DNA from: Cuneatibacter sp. NSJ-177
GTDB taxonomy: Bacteria > Bacillota > Clostridia > Lachnospirales > Lachnospiraceae
Length of the DNA stretch: 64,000 nt
NCBI RefSeq assembly: GCF_022867805.1
Contig: NZ_JALIFO010000001.1
Span: forward strand, 1 to 64,000
Direction of reading: 5' to 3'
Shown: positions 34,190 through 43,724 of the stretch, one piece after another
How the letters are laid out: the number at the start of each line of letters is the position of its first letter
Position numbering within the stretch: the first letter of the stretch is position 1
The notes under the pieces: model-generated
Told to the model about the DNA's origin: nothing
Database searches by the model: none
What the model saw: the letters and a program-made list of their open reading frames with translations, nothing else
Position numbers and translations under genes: made by a program

Positions 34190-36526
34190 ATGAAAAAGTA
34201 CGGGAAACAGTTTTTAACAGTGGCATTGGTTTTAAGCTTGTTGTCAACTACCGTGGAAGGGGCGTCCTTATCCGGATCCTATGATCCTTCTTCCGTACCG
34301 GTAAGCAGCACGCTGTCCGCAGAAACGGAAAAGATCGAATCGACAGAACTGGGTCTCCCCAATGGAGAGCCCCGGTCAGAAGGACAAGAGACCTTCGAGG
34401 AAGAAAGTACCATGGAGTCCTTGCCCACAGAGACTGCGGAGCCGGGCCAAAACGAGAGCAGCCCCAAGGCGGAAGCGGAGATTCAGGCTGAAAGTATTCC
34501 TGTTGAGGCGGCCGGAGAAGAGAATGCGGTCGGAGAAGAATGGGCTCTTGATTGGATGCAGTCGGAGAACATTTGGGGAGCAGAACTAACTCATCAGGCA
34601 TCCCTGTTTTCTCTGAGTTTGTTTGAAGATGAATATGGAGAACAGCTTTCTGATATTGAAAGCGTTGTTTATCGCACCTTGGAACAGAATGGTACTTATC
34701 GATATCATTCAGGCAATTATTTATCCATTGAGCTGAGATGCGAGGGAGCGAGAGACTACGCATATGGAATTTCCTATGATCCGGATTTTGTAAACAATCC
34801 AGAGTTTCAAAACTGCTTGAATCAGGCTTATGCCGATACCATTCGAGGCTTTGACGCATACATCAAAGATCATCCGAGAGATTTTTGGGCGAATGGCTTG
34901 TACCTTCGTCCGATCATTGCAAAGGCAGAGGGCGGGAGCTCCGGAGATCGGATTGTTATTTCTAGAATGGAAGTCTATGTCAGCTTGTATTATAATGGGG
35001 TCGTTTCTGAGAAAAATGCTGTGGAAGAAGCCATTGCGACAGTGGAGAACCGAATTCAGGAGTATTTAGGAGCGGAAAACAGCCGTTCCCAAAAAGTAGC
35101 GGCCATCCATGACTATCTTGCCGGGAATATTACATATGGTGATATCAATGACAGCAAAAATCATACGATTACCGGAGCCTTGTTGGATCGGTATGGGCAT
35201 CAGGGCGTTTGTGAATCGTATGCAAAGATTTTTAAGATTATATGTGACGATTTTGGCATTCCTTGTGTTCTGGTAGCCGGCAGAAGTACCGCGGAGATCA
35301 CGGAAGCGGATCACATGTGGAACTGTGTAAAAATGGAAGATGGGAACTGGTATCTGGTAGATGTCACTTGGGATAGCGGCGTTGGGTCGGCGGATCACAG
35401 CTATCTGCTGATCGGCAATGATCAGATGGGAAGCACACATATCCCGTATGGTATTTTCACTGATTTTAATTCTTCCACTCTCACCCCATATTCTCCTTTT
35501 GTGACTCCGGTGGTAAGTCAGGGATCTTATGCAGCGCCGTCCCATGTTCACCGGGAAATCAAAACCGATTTGATTGCGCCTTCCTGCAATGCGGCGGGTG
35601 TCCAGAAATACCAGTGTATTTGCGGATATGGAAAGAGGGAGCAATCCATTCCTACGGTTAGCCACAACTGGGGGAATTGGTATACCGTAACGGAAGCTTC
35701 GGTCTCCGCCAATGGACTGCAGCGGCGGACCTGCAGCCGGTGCGGTACCTCGGAGGATGCTTCGATTCCGGCATTGCCGGCTACAGCAGAGAATAAGACC
35801 AGAGATTTTGTAAAGCGGCTGTATCGAATTGGTTTAGGAAGAAATCCAGATAATGTTGGACTGGCGGATTGGACCAATCGTTTGTTGAGCGGAAAAGAGA
35901 CCGGCGCGCAAGTTGTATGCGGTTTTGTTTTTAGCGAAGAATACAAAGGAAAAAATGTCAGCAACCAGCAATATGTTGAAATGTTGTATCGTCTGGTATT
36001 TAACAGAGAAGCTGATTCTGTTGGAAGGGCAGACTGGGTAAGCCGATTATCGCGGGGGGTAACTCGCGGACATGTATTGGCTGGTTTTATTAACTCCAAG
36101 GAATTCCGGGAAATGTGTCAGGATTATTCCATACAGGCCGGAAGCTGGTATTCCAGTGAAATCCGTGATCAGAACCCACAAGTGACCTATTTTGTGTACC
36201 GTTTGTATGAAGTATGTTTAGAGCGAAAGCCAGATGAAGTAGGGCTGAACGATTGGGTTTCAAGACTCTTACGTGGGGAAATTTCAGGGAGTGGAGCTGC
36301 AAGAGGATTTTTCTTTAGTAACGAGGTCCTCTCGAAGAACTGGTCAAATCAGCAGTTCTTAACCAAGGCTTACCAGACTCTATTTGATCGAAATCCGGAT
36401 CGTATCGGAATGAACGATTGGTTAAACCGAATAGCGAATGGATGGAGCCGTCAGGATGTTCTAAATGGATTTTTTGGTTCTGAGGAATTCCGTGATCTAT
36501 GCGCATCCTATGAAATAACACGTTAA
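34190..36526 (+). CDS. Secreted transglutaminase-like protein with four DUF4214 half-repeats
   Basis: A 778-residue exported protein. A signal peptide covers about residues 1-24, followed by a Glu/Ser-rich linker. Residues about 290-410 form a transglutaminase-like (papain-fold) domain with Cys341 in HQGVCESYAKIF, His375 in DHMWNC and Asp391 in LVDVTWD, a complete triad. Two CxxC-type segments (CICGYG, CSRCG) at about residues 470-520 look like a short zinc-ribbon-like spacer common in clostridial surface proteins. Residues 538-778 are the DUF4214 block ending ...SYEITR. The start is ATG 34190 after AGGGAGGAG; a TTG at 34172 would put the SD inside the gene. It may be a wall-associated protease or cross-linking enzyme. 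Confidence 0.9.
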   Translation: MKKYGKQFLTVALVLSLLSTTVEGASLSGSYDPSSVPVSSTLSAETEKIESTELGLPNGEPRSEGQETFEEESTMESLPTETAEPGQNESSPKAEAEIQAESIPVEAAGEENAVGEEWALDWMQSENIWGAELTHQASLFSLSLFEDEYGEQLSDIESVVYRTLEQNGTYRYHSGNYLSIELRCEGARDYAYGISYDPDFVNNPEFQNCLNQAYADTIRGFDAYIKDHPRDFWANGLYLRPIIAKAEGGSSGDRIVISRMEVYVSLYYNGVVSEKNAVEEAIATVENRIQEYLGAENSRSQKVAAIHDYLAGNITYGDINDSKNHTITGALLDRYGHQGVCESYAKIFKIICDDFGIPCVLVAGRSTAEITEADHMWNCVKMEDGNWYLVDVTWDSGVGSADHSYLLIGNDQMGSTHIPYGIFTDFNSSTLTPYSPFVTPVVSQGSYAAPSHVHREIKTDLIAPSCNAAGVQKYQCICGYGKREQSIPTVSHNWGNWYTVTEASVSANGLQRRTCSRCGTSEDASIPALPATAENKTRDFVKRLYRIGLGRNPDNVGLADWTNRLLSGKETGAQVVCGFVFSEEYKGKNVSNQQYVEMLYRLVFNREADSVGRADWVSRLSRGVTRGHVLAGFINSKEFREMCQDYSIQAGSWYSSEIRDQNPQVTYFVYRLYEVCLERKPDEVGLNDWVSRLLRGEISGSGAARGFFFSNEVLSKNWSNQQFLTKAYQTLFDRNPDRIGMNDWLNRIANGWSRQDVLNGFFGSEEFRDLCASYEITR

Positions 36527-36598
36527 AACACAGCGGATTGATTTCGAAAGCCTTGTTAATGATTTGCCAATAATATAACATTTTATCACGTTAAACAG

Positions 36599-36627
36599 TT
36601 GAAAAACCTCCCAAAGTGAGGTATTAT
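36599..36627 (+). promoter_or_regulatory. Promoter of the leuB-ilvD-ilvB-serC-serA operon
   Basis: TTGAAA (36599-36604), 17 nt, TATTAT (36622-36627). The RNA would start near 36634, leaving a leader of only about 47 nt. That is too short for a T-box or leucine attenuator. Confidence 0.7.
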
Positions 36628-36680
36628 GAAACATAACGGATTTTTAAACAAGACAAAACCAAGAAGTTGAGGGGAGTAAT

Positions 36681-37766
36681 ATGAAGTATCGGATCGCAGT
36701 GATTCCCGGTGACGGCATTGGACCGGAAATCGTAAGGGAAGCCAAAAAGGTTCTGGATGCAGTGGGGAATAAGTTCGGCCACGAGTTTTCCTACACAGAG
36801 GTTCTGATGGGCGGCGTATCGATTGATGCCCATGGAGTACCATTGACGGATGAAGCGCTGGAGACGGCAAAGCGGAGCGATTCTGTACTGCTGGGCGCGG
36901 TCGGCGGAAATTCCGCCAGCAATCCGAACTGGTATAATCGTCCGCCTCAGGAGCGCCCGGAATCCGGATTGCTGCAGCTGCGCAAAGGCCTGGAGCTTTT
37001 TGCCAATATCCGCCCGGCTTCTCTGTATCCGGAACTGGCGGCCAGCTGTCCGCTTCGCCCCGATATCGTAAAGGATGGCTTTGACATGGTGATCGTCCGG
37101 GAACTGACCGGCGGCCTCTACTTCGGCAAACGCTTTACCGAGGAGGTAAACGGCGTGCGCCGGGCGACCGATACCCTGGTTTACGATGAAAATGAAATCC
37201 GCAGAATTGCGATCAAGGCTTTTGAGATCGCAGGGAAGCGGCGGAAAAAAGTGACCAGCATCGACAAGGCGAATGTGCTGGATTCTTCCCGCCTTTGGAG
37301 AACTGTGGTGGAGGAAGTCGCGAAGGACTATCCAGATGTGGAGCTCTCCCATGGCCTGGTGGACAGCTGCGCGATGCAGCTGGTACATAACCCGGCTCAG
37401 TATGACGTGATTTTGACGGAAAATATGTTTGGCGATATTTTATCGGATGAGGCCAGCGAGATCACCGGATCCATCGGAATGCTGGCATCGGCGAGCCTGG
37501 GCGCTGGAAAGCTTGGCCTCTATGAACCTGGTCATGGCTCTGCGCCGGATATTGCGGGAAAGAACCTGGCAAACCCGATTGCGACGATTTTGTCCGCGGC
37601 GATGATGCTTCGGTACTCCTTCGATTTGATGGAGGAGGCGGATGCCATCGAACATGCGGTGAAGCAGGTTCTGGCGGACGGATACCGGACCGGCGACCTG
37701 TGGTCCGAAGGCTGCAAGAAGGCCGGCACGGTGGAAATGGGCGCAGCCATCATCGAAAGATTATAA
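36681..37766 (+). CDS. leuB: 3-isopropylmalate dehydrogenase
   Basis: A 361-residue NAD-dependent beta-decarboxylating dehydrogenase that oxidises 3-isopropylmalate in leucine synthesis. Motifs are [10 protein letters not shown] at the N-terminus, [10 protein letters not shown], the metal-binding [13 protein letters not shown], and [13 protein letters not shown]. The ATG at 36681 follows GAGGGG. It is first in a five-gene operon. leuA and leuCD are not present, so the leucine pathway is split on the chromosome. Confidence 0.95.
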   Translation: MKYRIAVIPGDGIGPEIVREAKKVLDAVGNKFGHEFSYTEVLMGGVSIDAHGVPLTDEALETAKRSDSVLLGAVGGNSASNPNWYNRPPQERPESGLLQLRKGLELFANIRPASLYPELAASCPLRPDIVKDGFDMVIVRELTGGLYFGKRFTEEVNGVRRATDTLVYDENEIRRIAIKAFEIAGKRRKKVTSIDKANVLDSSRLWRTVVEEVAKDYPDVELSHGLVDSCAMQLVHNPAQYDVILTENMFGDILSDEASEITGSIGMLASASLGAGKLGLYEPGHGSAPDIAGKNLANPIATILSAAMMLRYSFDLMEEADAIEHAVKQVLADGYRTGDLWSEGCKKAGTVEMGAAIIERL

Positions 37767-37778
37767 GGAGGAAGCGTT

Positions 37779-39452
37779 ATGAAAAAAAGTGATGCGGTAA
37801 CGACGGGTGTGCAGCAGGCGCCCCACCGATCTTTGTTTAATGCACTGGGGATGACGAGAGAAGAATTGGAGCGCCCGCTGGTCGGGATTGTCAGTTCTTA
37901 CAATGAGATTGTTCCGGGCCATATGAACCTGGATAAGATTGTGGAGGCGGTCAAGCTGGGGGTAGCGATGGCGGGCGGAACGCCGGTTGTCTTCCCTGCG
38001 ATAGCAGTCTGTGATGGAATTGCCATGGGACACCTGGGCATGAAATACTCCCTGGTCACCCGTGATTTGATCTGTGACTCCACCGAGTGTATGGCTCAGG
38101 CCCACGCTTTTGACGCCCTGGTCATGGTTCCGAACTGTGATAAGAACGTGCCTGGCCTGTTGATGGCGGCGGCCCGGATCAATGTGCCGACGATTTTTGT
38201 CAGCGGCGGCCCGATGCTGGCCGGTCATGTAAAAGGAGAGAAACGCAGCCTGTCCAGCATGTTTGAGGCGGTGGGCTCTTATACCGCCGGTACGATGACG
38301 GCGGAAGAACTGCAGGAGATGGAGGATAAGGTTTGTCCGACCTGTGGTTCCTGTTCCGGTATGTACACGGCCAACAGCATGAACTGCCTGACCGAGGCCC
38401 TTGGCATGGGACTGCGTGGGAACGGAACAGTCCCTGCGGTCTACTCCGAGCGTCTGAAGCTGGCGAAGCATGCCGGCATGCAGGTGATGGAACTTTGGAG
38501 AAAGAACATCCGTCCGAGGGATATCATGACGGAAAAAGCATTCCTGAACGCTCTGACTGTGGATATGGCTCTGGGCTGCAGCACCAACAGCATGCTGCAT
38601 CTGCCCGCCATTGCCCACGAGGCCGGCGTGGATTTGAATGTGGACATTGCCAATGAGATCAGTGCCAAAACGCCGAATCTGTGCCATCTGGCACCGGCCG
38701 GACCGACTTACATCGAAGATCTGAATGAGGCCGGCGGCGTCTTTGCGGTGATGAATGAATTGACGAAGAAAAATCTGCTTTACACTGATCTTTTGACTGT
38801 AACTGGTAAGACGGTGGGAGAGAACATCGCAGGCTGCGTCAATCGGGATCCGGAAGTGATCCGCCCGATCGACAACCCCTACAGCCCGGTCGGCGGACTG
38901 GCGATTTTAAGGGGCAATCTGGCCCCGGATTCCGGTATTGTGAAACGCTCGGCTGTGGTTCCGGAGATGCTGAAGCATGAGGGGCCGGCTCGCGTGTTCG
39001 ACTGTGAGGAGGACGCCATCGAGGCCATCAAAGGCGGTAAGATTGTGGCCGGAGATGTGGTGGTGATCCGCTATGAAGGTCCGAAGGGCGGACCGGGAAT
39101 GCGGGAAATGCTGAATCCCACCTCGGCGATAGCCGGTATGGGACTGGGATCCAGCGTGGCCCTGATCACCGACGGAAGGTTCAGCGGCGCGTCCCGCGGC
39201 GCTTCCATCGGTCACGTGTCCCCGGAAGCTGCGGTGGGCGGCCCGATTGCATTGGTGGAGGAAGGCGATATCATTCAGATTGATATCGATGCCTGCGCTT
39301 TGAACGTAAAGATTTCCGAGGAAGAAATGGCGGCCCGCAAGGCGAAATGGCAGCCTCGTCCTCCCAAGGTAACCACTGGTTATCTGGCCCGGTATGAGAA
39401 GATGGTGACATCCGGCAACCGGGGGGCAATTTTAGAGATAAAGGAGAACTGA
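37779..39452 (+). CDS. ilvD: Dihydroxy-acid dehydratase
   Basis: A 557-residue Fe-S dehydratase for valine and isoleucine synthesis. Cluster-ligand and active-site segments are [12 protein letters not shown] and [36 protein letters not shown] near the C-terminus is the family signature. It begins 12 nt after leuB and ends 1 nt before ilvB. The length is normal. Confidence 0.96.
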   Translation: MKKSDAVTTGVQQAPHRSLFNALGMTREELERPLVGIVSSYNEIVPGHMNLDKIVEAVKLGVAMAGGTPVVFPAIAVCDGIAMGHLGMKYSLVTRDLICDSTECMAQAHAFDALVMVPNCDKNVPGLLMAAARINVPTIFVSGGPMLAGHVKGEKRSLSSMFEAVGSYTAGTMTAEELQEMEDKVCPTCGSCSGMYTANSMNCLTEALGMGLRGNGTVPAVYSERLKLAKHAGMQVMELWRKNIRPRDIMTEKAFLNALTVDMALGCSTNSMLHLPAIAHEAGVDLNVDIANEISAKTPNLCHLAPAGPTYIEDLNEAGGVFAVMNELTKKNLLYTDLLTVTGKTVGENIAGCVNRDPEVIRPIDNPYSPVGGLAILRGNLAPDSGIVKRSAVVPEMLKHEGPARVFDCEEDAIEAIKGGKIVAGDVVVIRYEGPKGGPGMREMLNPTSAIAGMGLGSSVALITDGRFSGASRGASIGHVSPEAAVGGPIALVEEGDIIQIDIDACALNVKISEEEMAARKAKWQPRPPKVTTGYLARYEKMVTSGNRGAILEIKEN

Positions 39453-39453
39453 T

Positions 39454-41139
39454 ATGCGGCTGACAGGATCCCAAATTATTATGGAATGCCTGCTGGAGCA
39501 GGGTGTGGATACGATTTTCGGGTATCCGGGCGGTGCGGTTTTAAATATCTATGATGCTCTCTATGAATATTCCGATCGGATCCGCCATGTGCTGACCTCC
39601 CATGAGCAGGGAGCGTCCCATGCGGCGGACGGTTATGCCCGCGCAACCGGAAAGGTAGGCGTCTGTTTTGCTACCTCCGGTCCCGGAGCAACCAATCTGG
39701 TCACGGGTATTGCGACGGCCCACATGGATTCCATCCCCCTCGTTGCCATTACAGGCAATGTGGCGGTGAATGCCCTGGGGAAGGATTCTTTCCAGGAAAT
39801 CGATATTGCCGGAGTGGCGATGCCGATCACAAAATACAGTACGATCATCAAGGATGTCAAGGAATTGGCGCCTGCCATCCGGAAAGCATTCCGGCTGGCC
39901 AGGACCGGACGCCCCGGCCCTGTCTTGATTGATGTGACCAAGGATGTAACCGCGGCCACAACAGAGTTTTATCCGGTGGAACCGGATCCCATCCGCCGCC
40001 AGAGCCATACGATCCGGGAAGAAGACATTGAAAAGGCGCTGGAGATGATTGGAAAAGCAGAACGGCCTTATGTTTTTGCCGGCGGCGGCGTGATTGCCGC
40101 GGAAGCCGCGGATGAGCTGACGGAATTCGTTCATAAACTGGATGCTCCGATCACCTGTACGTTGATGGCCCAGGGAGCCTTTGATCAGACGGATCCGGCC
40201 TACACCGGCATGTTGGGCATGCACGGGACCAAGACATCGAATCTGGGGGTTTCCGCCTGTGATCTTTTAATCGGCGTCGGCGTTCGTTTCAGCGATCGAT
40301 GTACGGGCAATCCCAAAACCTTTGCTAAAAATGCGAAGATTCTGCAGTTGGATGTGGATGCGGCTGAGATCAATAAAAATGTCCGCACAGACGCCTCGGT
40401 GATCGGGGATGTAAAAGCGATTCTTCAGAGATTAAACGAACGTCTGGAGGAGCAAAAGCACCCGGAATGGATGAAGAAGATCCAGGATCTGGAGAAACAG
40501 TATCCCTTGGCTTGCCCGGAGGATATTTTAACCGGACCATACGTCATTAAAAAACTGTCGGAGATCACCGGCGGGGATGCACTGGTAACCACCGACGTGG
40601 GACAGCATCAGATGTGGAGCGCCCAGTTCTACACCTACAGAAAGCCACGCACCTTCCTGAGTTCAGGCGGACTCGGAACCATGGGTTACGGCGTGGGCGC
40701 TTCAATCGGCGCAAAATTTGCATTTCCGGATCAATTAGTGGTCAATATTACCGGCGACGGCTGCTTCCGGATGAACATGAATGAACTGGCGACAATCACG
40801 AGAAATAACCTTCCGATTGTCACCGTGATTTTGAACAATCACGTGTTGGGCATGGTGCGTCAGTGGCAGACTTTATTCTATGGGAAACGGTATTCCCATA
40901 CGATTTTGGAGGATAAAGTAGATTTTGTAAAAGTCGCCGAGGCGATGGGAGCCAAAGGAATCCGGGTGACAAAGCCGGAAGAGGTGGAACCTGCGCTGCG
41001 GGAGGCGATCGCTTTCAATGCCCCGGTTGTTGTGGAATGCGTCATTGACAGCGATGATAAGGTCTTCCCGATGGTAGCGCCCGGAGGCCAGATCGCTGAG
41101 GTATTCAGCGAAGAAGATTTGGAGGAGAATGAGAAATGA
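39454..41139 (+). CDS. ilvB: Acetolactate synthase, large subunit
   Basis: A 561-residue thiamine-diphosphate enzyme that condenses pyruvate with pyruvate or 2-ketobutyrate. The catalytic Glu is in SHEQGASHAADGYAR. The TPP-binding GDGCFRMNMNEL is near the C-terminus. FAD-domain features (GMLGMHGTK, GVGVRFSDR) separate it from related pyruvate oxidases. It starts 1 nt after ilvD and overlaps serC by 4 nt. No regulatory small subunit (ilvN/ilvH) or ilvC is in the window. Confidence 0.94.
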   Translation: MRLTGSQIIMECLLEQGVDTIFGYPGGAVLNIYDALYEYSDRIRHVLTSHEQGASHAADGYARATGKVGVCFATSGPGATNLVTGIATAHMDSIPLVAITGNVAVNALGKDSFQEIDIAGVAMPITKYSTIIKDVKELAPAIRKAFRLARTGRPGPVLIDVTKDVTAATTEFYPVEPDPIRRQSHTIREEDIEKALEMIGKAERPYVFAGGGVIAAEAADELTEFVHKLDAPITCTLMAQGAFDQTDPAYTGMLGMHGTKTSNLGVSACDLLIGVGVRFSDRCTGNPKTFAKNAKILQLDVDAAEINKNVRTDASVIGDVKAILQRLNERLEEQKHPEWMKKIQDLEKQYPLACPEDILTGPYVIKKLSEITGGDALVTTDVGQHQMWSAQFYTYRKPRTFLSSGGLGTMGYGVGASIGAKFAFPDQLVVNITGDGCFRMNMNELATITRNNLPIVTVILNNHVLGMVRQWQTLFYGKRYSHTILEDKVDFVKVAEAMGAKGIRVTKPEEVEPALREAIAFNAPVVVECVIDSDDKVFPMVAPGGQIAEVFSEEDLEENEK

Positions 41140-42218
41140 GCAGAGTGTATAATTTTTCCGCCGGACCGGCAGTCCTGCCGGAGGAGGTCCTGAAAGAAGC
41201 GGCAGAGGAAATGCTGGATTACCGCGGATGCGGAATGTCCGTGATGGAGATGAGCCATCGTTCCAAGATGTTTACGGACATCCTGGAGGCTGCCGAAGCG
41301 GATATCCGTGATCTGATGGGAATTCCGGAAAATTACAAAGTGCTGTTTTTGCAGGGCGGCGGTTCTTTACAGTTTTCTATGGTTCCGATGAACCTGATGC
41401 CCCACGGCGCAGCCGACTATATTATCACCGGCCAGTGGTCAAAGAAGGCTTTCAAAGAAGCTCAGAAATTTGGCGATGTGAAGGCAATTGCCAGCAGTGA
41501 GGATAAGACGTTCTCCTACATTCCCGACTGCTCCGATCTGCCGGTGCGTGAAAATGCCGACTATGTCTATATCTGTGAGAATAATACGATTTACGGAACG
41601 AAATATAAGAAGCTTCCCAACACCAAGGGAAAAATCCTGGTGGCGGACCAGTCCTCCTGCTTCCTTTCGGAGCCGGTGGATGTGGAGAAGTATGGGATGA
41701 TCTGGGGCGGCGTTCAGAAGAACGTGGGGCCTGCCGGCCTGGTGGTTGCTATCATCCGGGAGGACCTGATTCCTGAGGAGGAGCTGCCGGGAGTGCCGAC
41801 CATGCTCCAGTACAAGACTCAGGCGGATGCAGGGTCCTTGTACAATACGCCCAACTGCTATGGGATTTATATCTGCGGCAAGGTGTTCCAGTGGCTGAAG
41901 AAGCAGGGCGGTCTCGCGGCCATGAAGGCCAACAATGAGAAGAAGGCTGCCGTGCTCTATGATTATCTGGATCAGAGCAGTCTGTTTCACGGCACTGTCG
42001 TGAAAGAAGACCGTTCTCTGATGAACGTACCGTTTGTGACCGGCGACAAGGAAATGGATGCGGAGTTCGTAAAAGCAGCGAAAGAAGCTGGTTTTGAGAA
42101 TCTGAAAGGCCACCGTACGGTTGGCGGAATGCGCGCCAGTATTTATAATGCGATGCCGATCGAGGGCGTCAAGGCCCTGGTGGAGTTTATGTCTGACTTT
42201 GAGAAAAAGCATCTGTAG
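41136..42218 (+). CDS. serC: Phosphoserine aminotransferase
   Basis: A 360-residue class V PLP aminotransferase that makes phosphoserine from 3-phosphohydroxypyruvate. It opens with VYNFSAGPAVLPE, the family signature. The PLP lysine lies in GGVQKNVGPAGL, and the phosphate-binding HRTVGGMRASIYN is near the end. It overlaps ilvB by 4 nt (ATGA), so serine genes are translated with branched-chain genes. serA follows after 12 nt; serB is absent. Confidence 0.96.
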   Translation: MSRVYNFSAGPAVLPEEVLKEAAEEMLDYRGCGMSVMEMSHRSKMFTDILEAAEADIRDLMGIPENYKVLFLQGGGSLQFSMVPMNLMPHGAADYIITGQWSKKAFKEAQKFGDVKAIASSEDKTFSYIPDCSDLPVRENADYVYICENNTIYGTKYKKLPNTKGKILVADQSSCFLSEPVDVEKYGMIWGGVQKNVGPAGLVVAIIREDLIPEEELPGVPTMLQYKTQADAGSLYNTPNCYGIYICGKVFQWLKKQGGLAAMKANNEKKAAVLYDYLDQSSLFHGTVVKEDRSLMNVPFVTGDKEMDAEFVKAAKEAGFENLKGHRTVGGMRASIYNAMPIEGVKALVEFMSDFEKKHL

Positions 42219-42230
42219 GAGGAAGTTGTC

Positions 42231-43394
42231 GTGTATAAGGTACATTGCATGAATGTGATCGCCAAAGCAGGGACGGATAAGCTGGGCGACGGATATGAGT
42301 TGACTGACAAGCTGGAGGATGCGGATGCGGTTTTAGTTCGCAGCGCCTCCATGCACGAGCTGGAGCTGCCGGAAGGACTGATGGCGATTGCCAGGGCAGG
42401 CGCAGGCGTGAACAATATTCCGCTGGAGGAGTGCGCGAAGAAAGGGATCGTAGTCTTTAACACACCCGGCGCCAATGCCAACGGCGTCAAGGAGCTGGTT
42501 TTGGCCGGAATGCTGCTGGCTGCCCGCGATATCAGCGGCGGGATCCAGTGGGTTCATGAGAATGCAAATGATCCGGAGGTTGCGAAGAAAACCGAGAAGA
42601 AGAAGAAGGGGTTTGCCGGTACGGAAATCGGCGGAAAAACCTTAGGTGTCATCGGTCTGGGAGCCATCGGCGTTCTGGTGGCCAATGCGGCTCGGAACCT
42701 GGGCATGAAGGTATTGGGCTATGACCCATATATCTCAATCGAAGGAGCCTGGAACCTGGATCATCATGTGCGCCGGGTTAATGATCTGGATACACTGCTG
42801 GAAGAGAGCGACTATATCACGATCCATGTCCCGGCCATGGACTCCACGAAAGGGATGATCGATGCAGCCGCGATTGGGAAGATGAAGGAAGGCACGGTAT
42901 TCCTGAATTTTGCCAGAGATCTGCTGGTGGATGAGGAAGCCATGGCCGCAGCGCTGGAGAGCGGCAAGGTTCGCCACTATGTCAGCGATTTCCCGAACGC
43001 TTTGAGCGTGAAGATGAAAAATGCGATTGTGGTCCCCCACCTGGGTGCTTCCACCGAGGAGGCGGAGGAAAACTGCGCGGTAATGGCTGCGAAAGAGATC
43101 CGCCAGTATCTGGAAGAAGGAAATATCTCAAACTCAGTGAATTTCCCGAAGATTGATCTGGGGCCGATGAAGTCGGAGAGCCGCCTGGCGATCTTCCACA
43201 AGAACATTCCGAACATGATCGGACAGATTTCCACGACCCTTTCCAGCATCGGTGTGAATATCGCCAATATGAGTGATAAGAGCAAGGGCGAGTTTGCTTA
43301 CTCTCTGATTGATGCGGAGAGTCACATCGATCAGGAGGTCCTTGATAGGCTGAAAGCCATCGAGGGTGTGTACCGTGTGAGAAAGATTCAGTAA
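42231..43394 (+). CDS. serA: D-3-phosphoglycerate dehydrogenase with ACT domain
   Basis: A 387-residue NAD-dependent dehydrogenase, first step of serine synthesis. Cofactor loop is GLGAIGVLVANAARNLG. The C-terminal ACT domain (about residues 315-387, NIPNMIGQISTTLSS) suggests amino-acid feedback control. It is shorter than long SerA proteins because it lacks the extra allosteric domain. Catalytic-site variants are hard to judge here: the usual C-terminal active-site His is in VPHLGAST. The start is GTG at 42231 after AGGAGG. It ends the operon. Confidence 0.94.
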   Translation: MYKVHCMNVIAKAGTDKLGDGYELTDKLEDADAVLVRSASMHELELPEGLMAIARAGAGVNNIPLEECAKKGIVVFNTPGANANGVKELVLAGMLLAARDISGGIQWVHENANDPEVAKKTEKKKKGFAGTEIGGKTLGVIGLGAIGVLVANAARNLGMKVLGYDPYISIEGAWNLDHHVRRVNDLDTLLEESDYITIHVPAMDSTKGMIDAAAIGKMKEGTVFLNFARDLLVDEEAMAAALESGKVRHYVSDFPNALSVKMKNAIVVPHLGASTEEAEENCAVMAAKEIRQYLEEGNISNSVNFPKIDLGPMKSESRLAIFHKNIPNMIGQISTTLSSIGVNIANMSDKSKGEFAYSLIDAESHIDQEVLDRLKAIEGVYRVRKIQ

Positions 43395-43439
43395 GTTTTT
43401 AGCAAAAACGGAAAGAATTTTCCTATCATTTTTTCACAA

Positions 43440-43482
43440 AAGAGGCGGGTTCCCGGTTGACGAAGGGGGGCCCGCCCTTTAT
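43440..43482 (+). terminator. Terminator after serA overlapping the next promoter
   Basis: GGCGGG (43444-43449) pairs with CCCGCC (43471-43476), with further C/G pairs inside, and is followed by TTTATA. A weaker hairpin (GGAAA-gaat-TTTCC, then TTTTTT) lies just before it at 43410-43436. The right arm sits between the -35 and -10 of the next gene's promoter. Confidence 0.7.
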
Positions 43483-43485
43483 ACT
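43457..43485 (+). promoter_or_regulatory. Promoter of the SH3/glucosaminidase gene
   Basis: TTGACG (43457-43462), 17 nt, TATACT (43480-43485). The RNA would begin near 43492 and carry a leader of about 233 nt. The spacer contains the right arm of the serA terminator stem. Confidence 0.72.
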
Positions 43486-43489
43486 AATA

Positions 43490-43712
43490 GAGGGGACGAG
43501 TTTGTTTTTTGGACAAGCCTGAGAGGCAGATCGGTTCCAAGGTCACTTGTTGGACAGTTTGCTTACTGGGAAATCCAGCGAAGCCGAACCATACGTTCTG
43601 TTTATGTGGGGCAGAATGGAAAGGCGAGCGCCGGAAATAGATTTTAGCAGTAGGCAGCAGTGCGTGGGATAGTCGGGTTATATGGCCGAGACTGTGCTTT
43701 GCAATATCTCTT
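43490..43712 (+). promoter_or_regulatory. Long, possibly structured 5' leader of unknown class
   Basis: About 220 nt between the promoter and the AGGAGG at 43713-43718, with no ORF of note. Several local stems are visible: GGTTC (about 43533) with GAACC (about 43586) enclosing CTGG-gaaat-CCAG, TTCTG...CAGAA (about 43595-43618), GGCG-ag-CGCC (about 43623-43632), and AGTCGG...CCGAGACT (about 43671-43693). It could be a riboswitch or RNA thermosensor. It does not match what I know of T-box, TPP, c-di-AMP (ydaO) or c-di-GMP elements. Confidence 0.4.
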
Positions 43713-43724
43713 AGGAGGATGAGC

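Noticed and set aside
36624-37388. A 254-residue - strand frame over leuB
   Set aside because: Shadow of leuB, and it would also cross the leuB promoter.
37761-38687. A 308-residue - strand frame over ilvD
   Set aside because: Shadow of ilvD; composition rich in His, Arg and Gln as expected from the reverse of biased codons.
41439-42245. A 268-residue - strand frame over serC
   Set aside because: Shadow of a well supported gene; no SD or domain.
43490-43712. Assignment of the leader as a TPP, T-box, c-di-AMP or c-di-GMP riboswitch
   Set aside because: A CTGAGA and a CCAGCGAAG segment recall TPP riboswitches, but the order and the closing helix do not fit; T-box and ydaO cores are absent.
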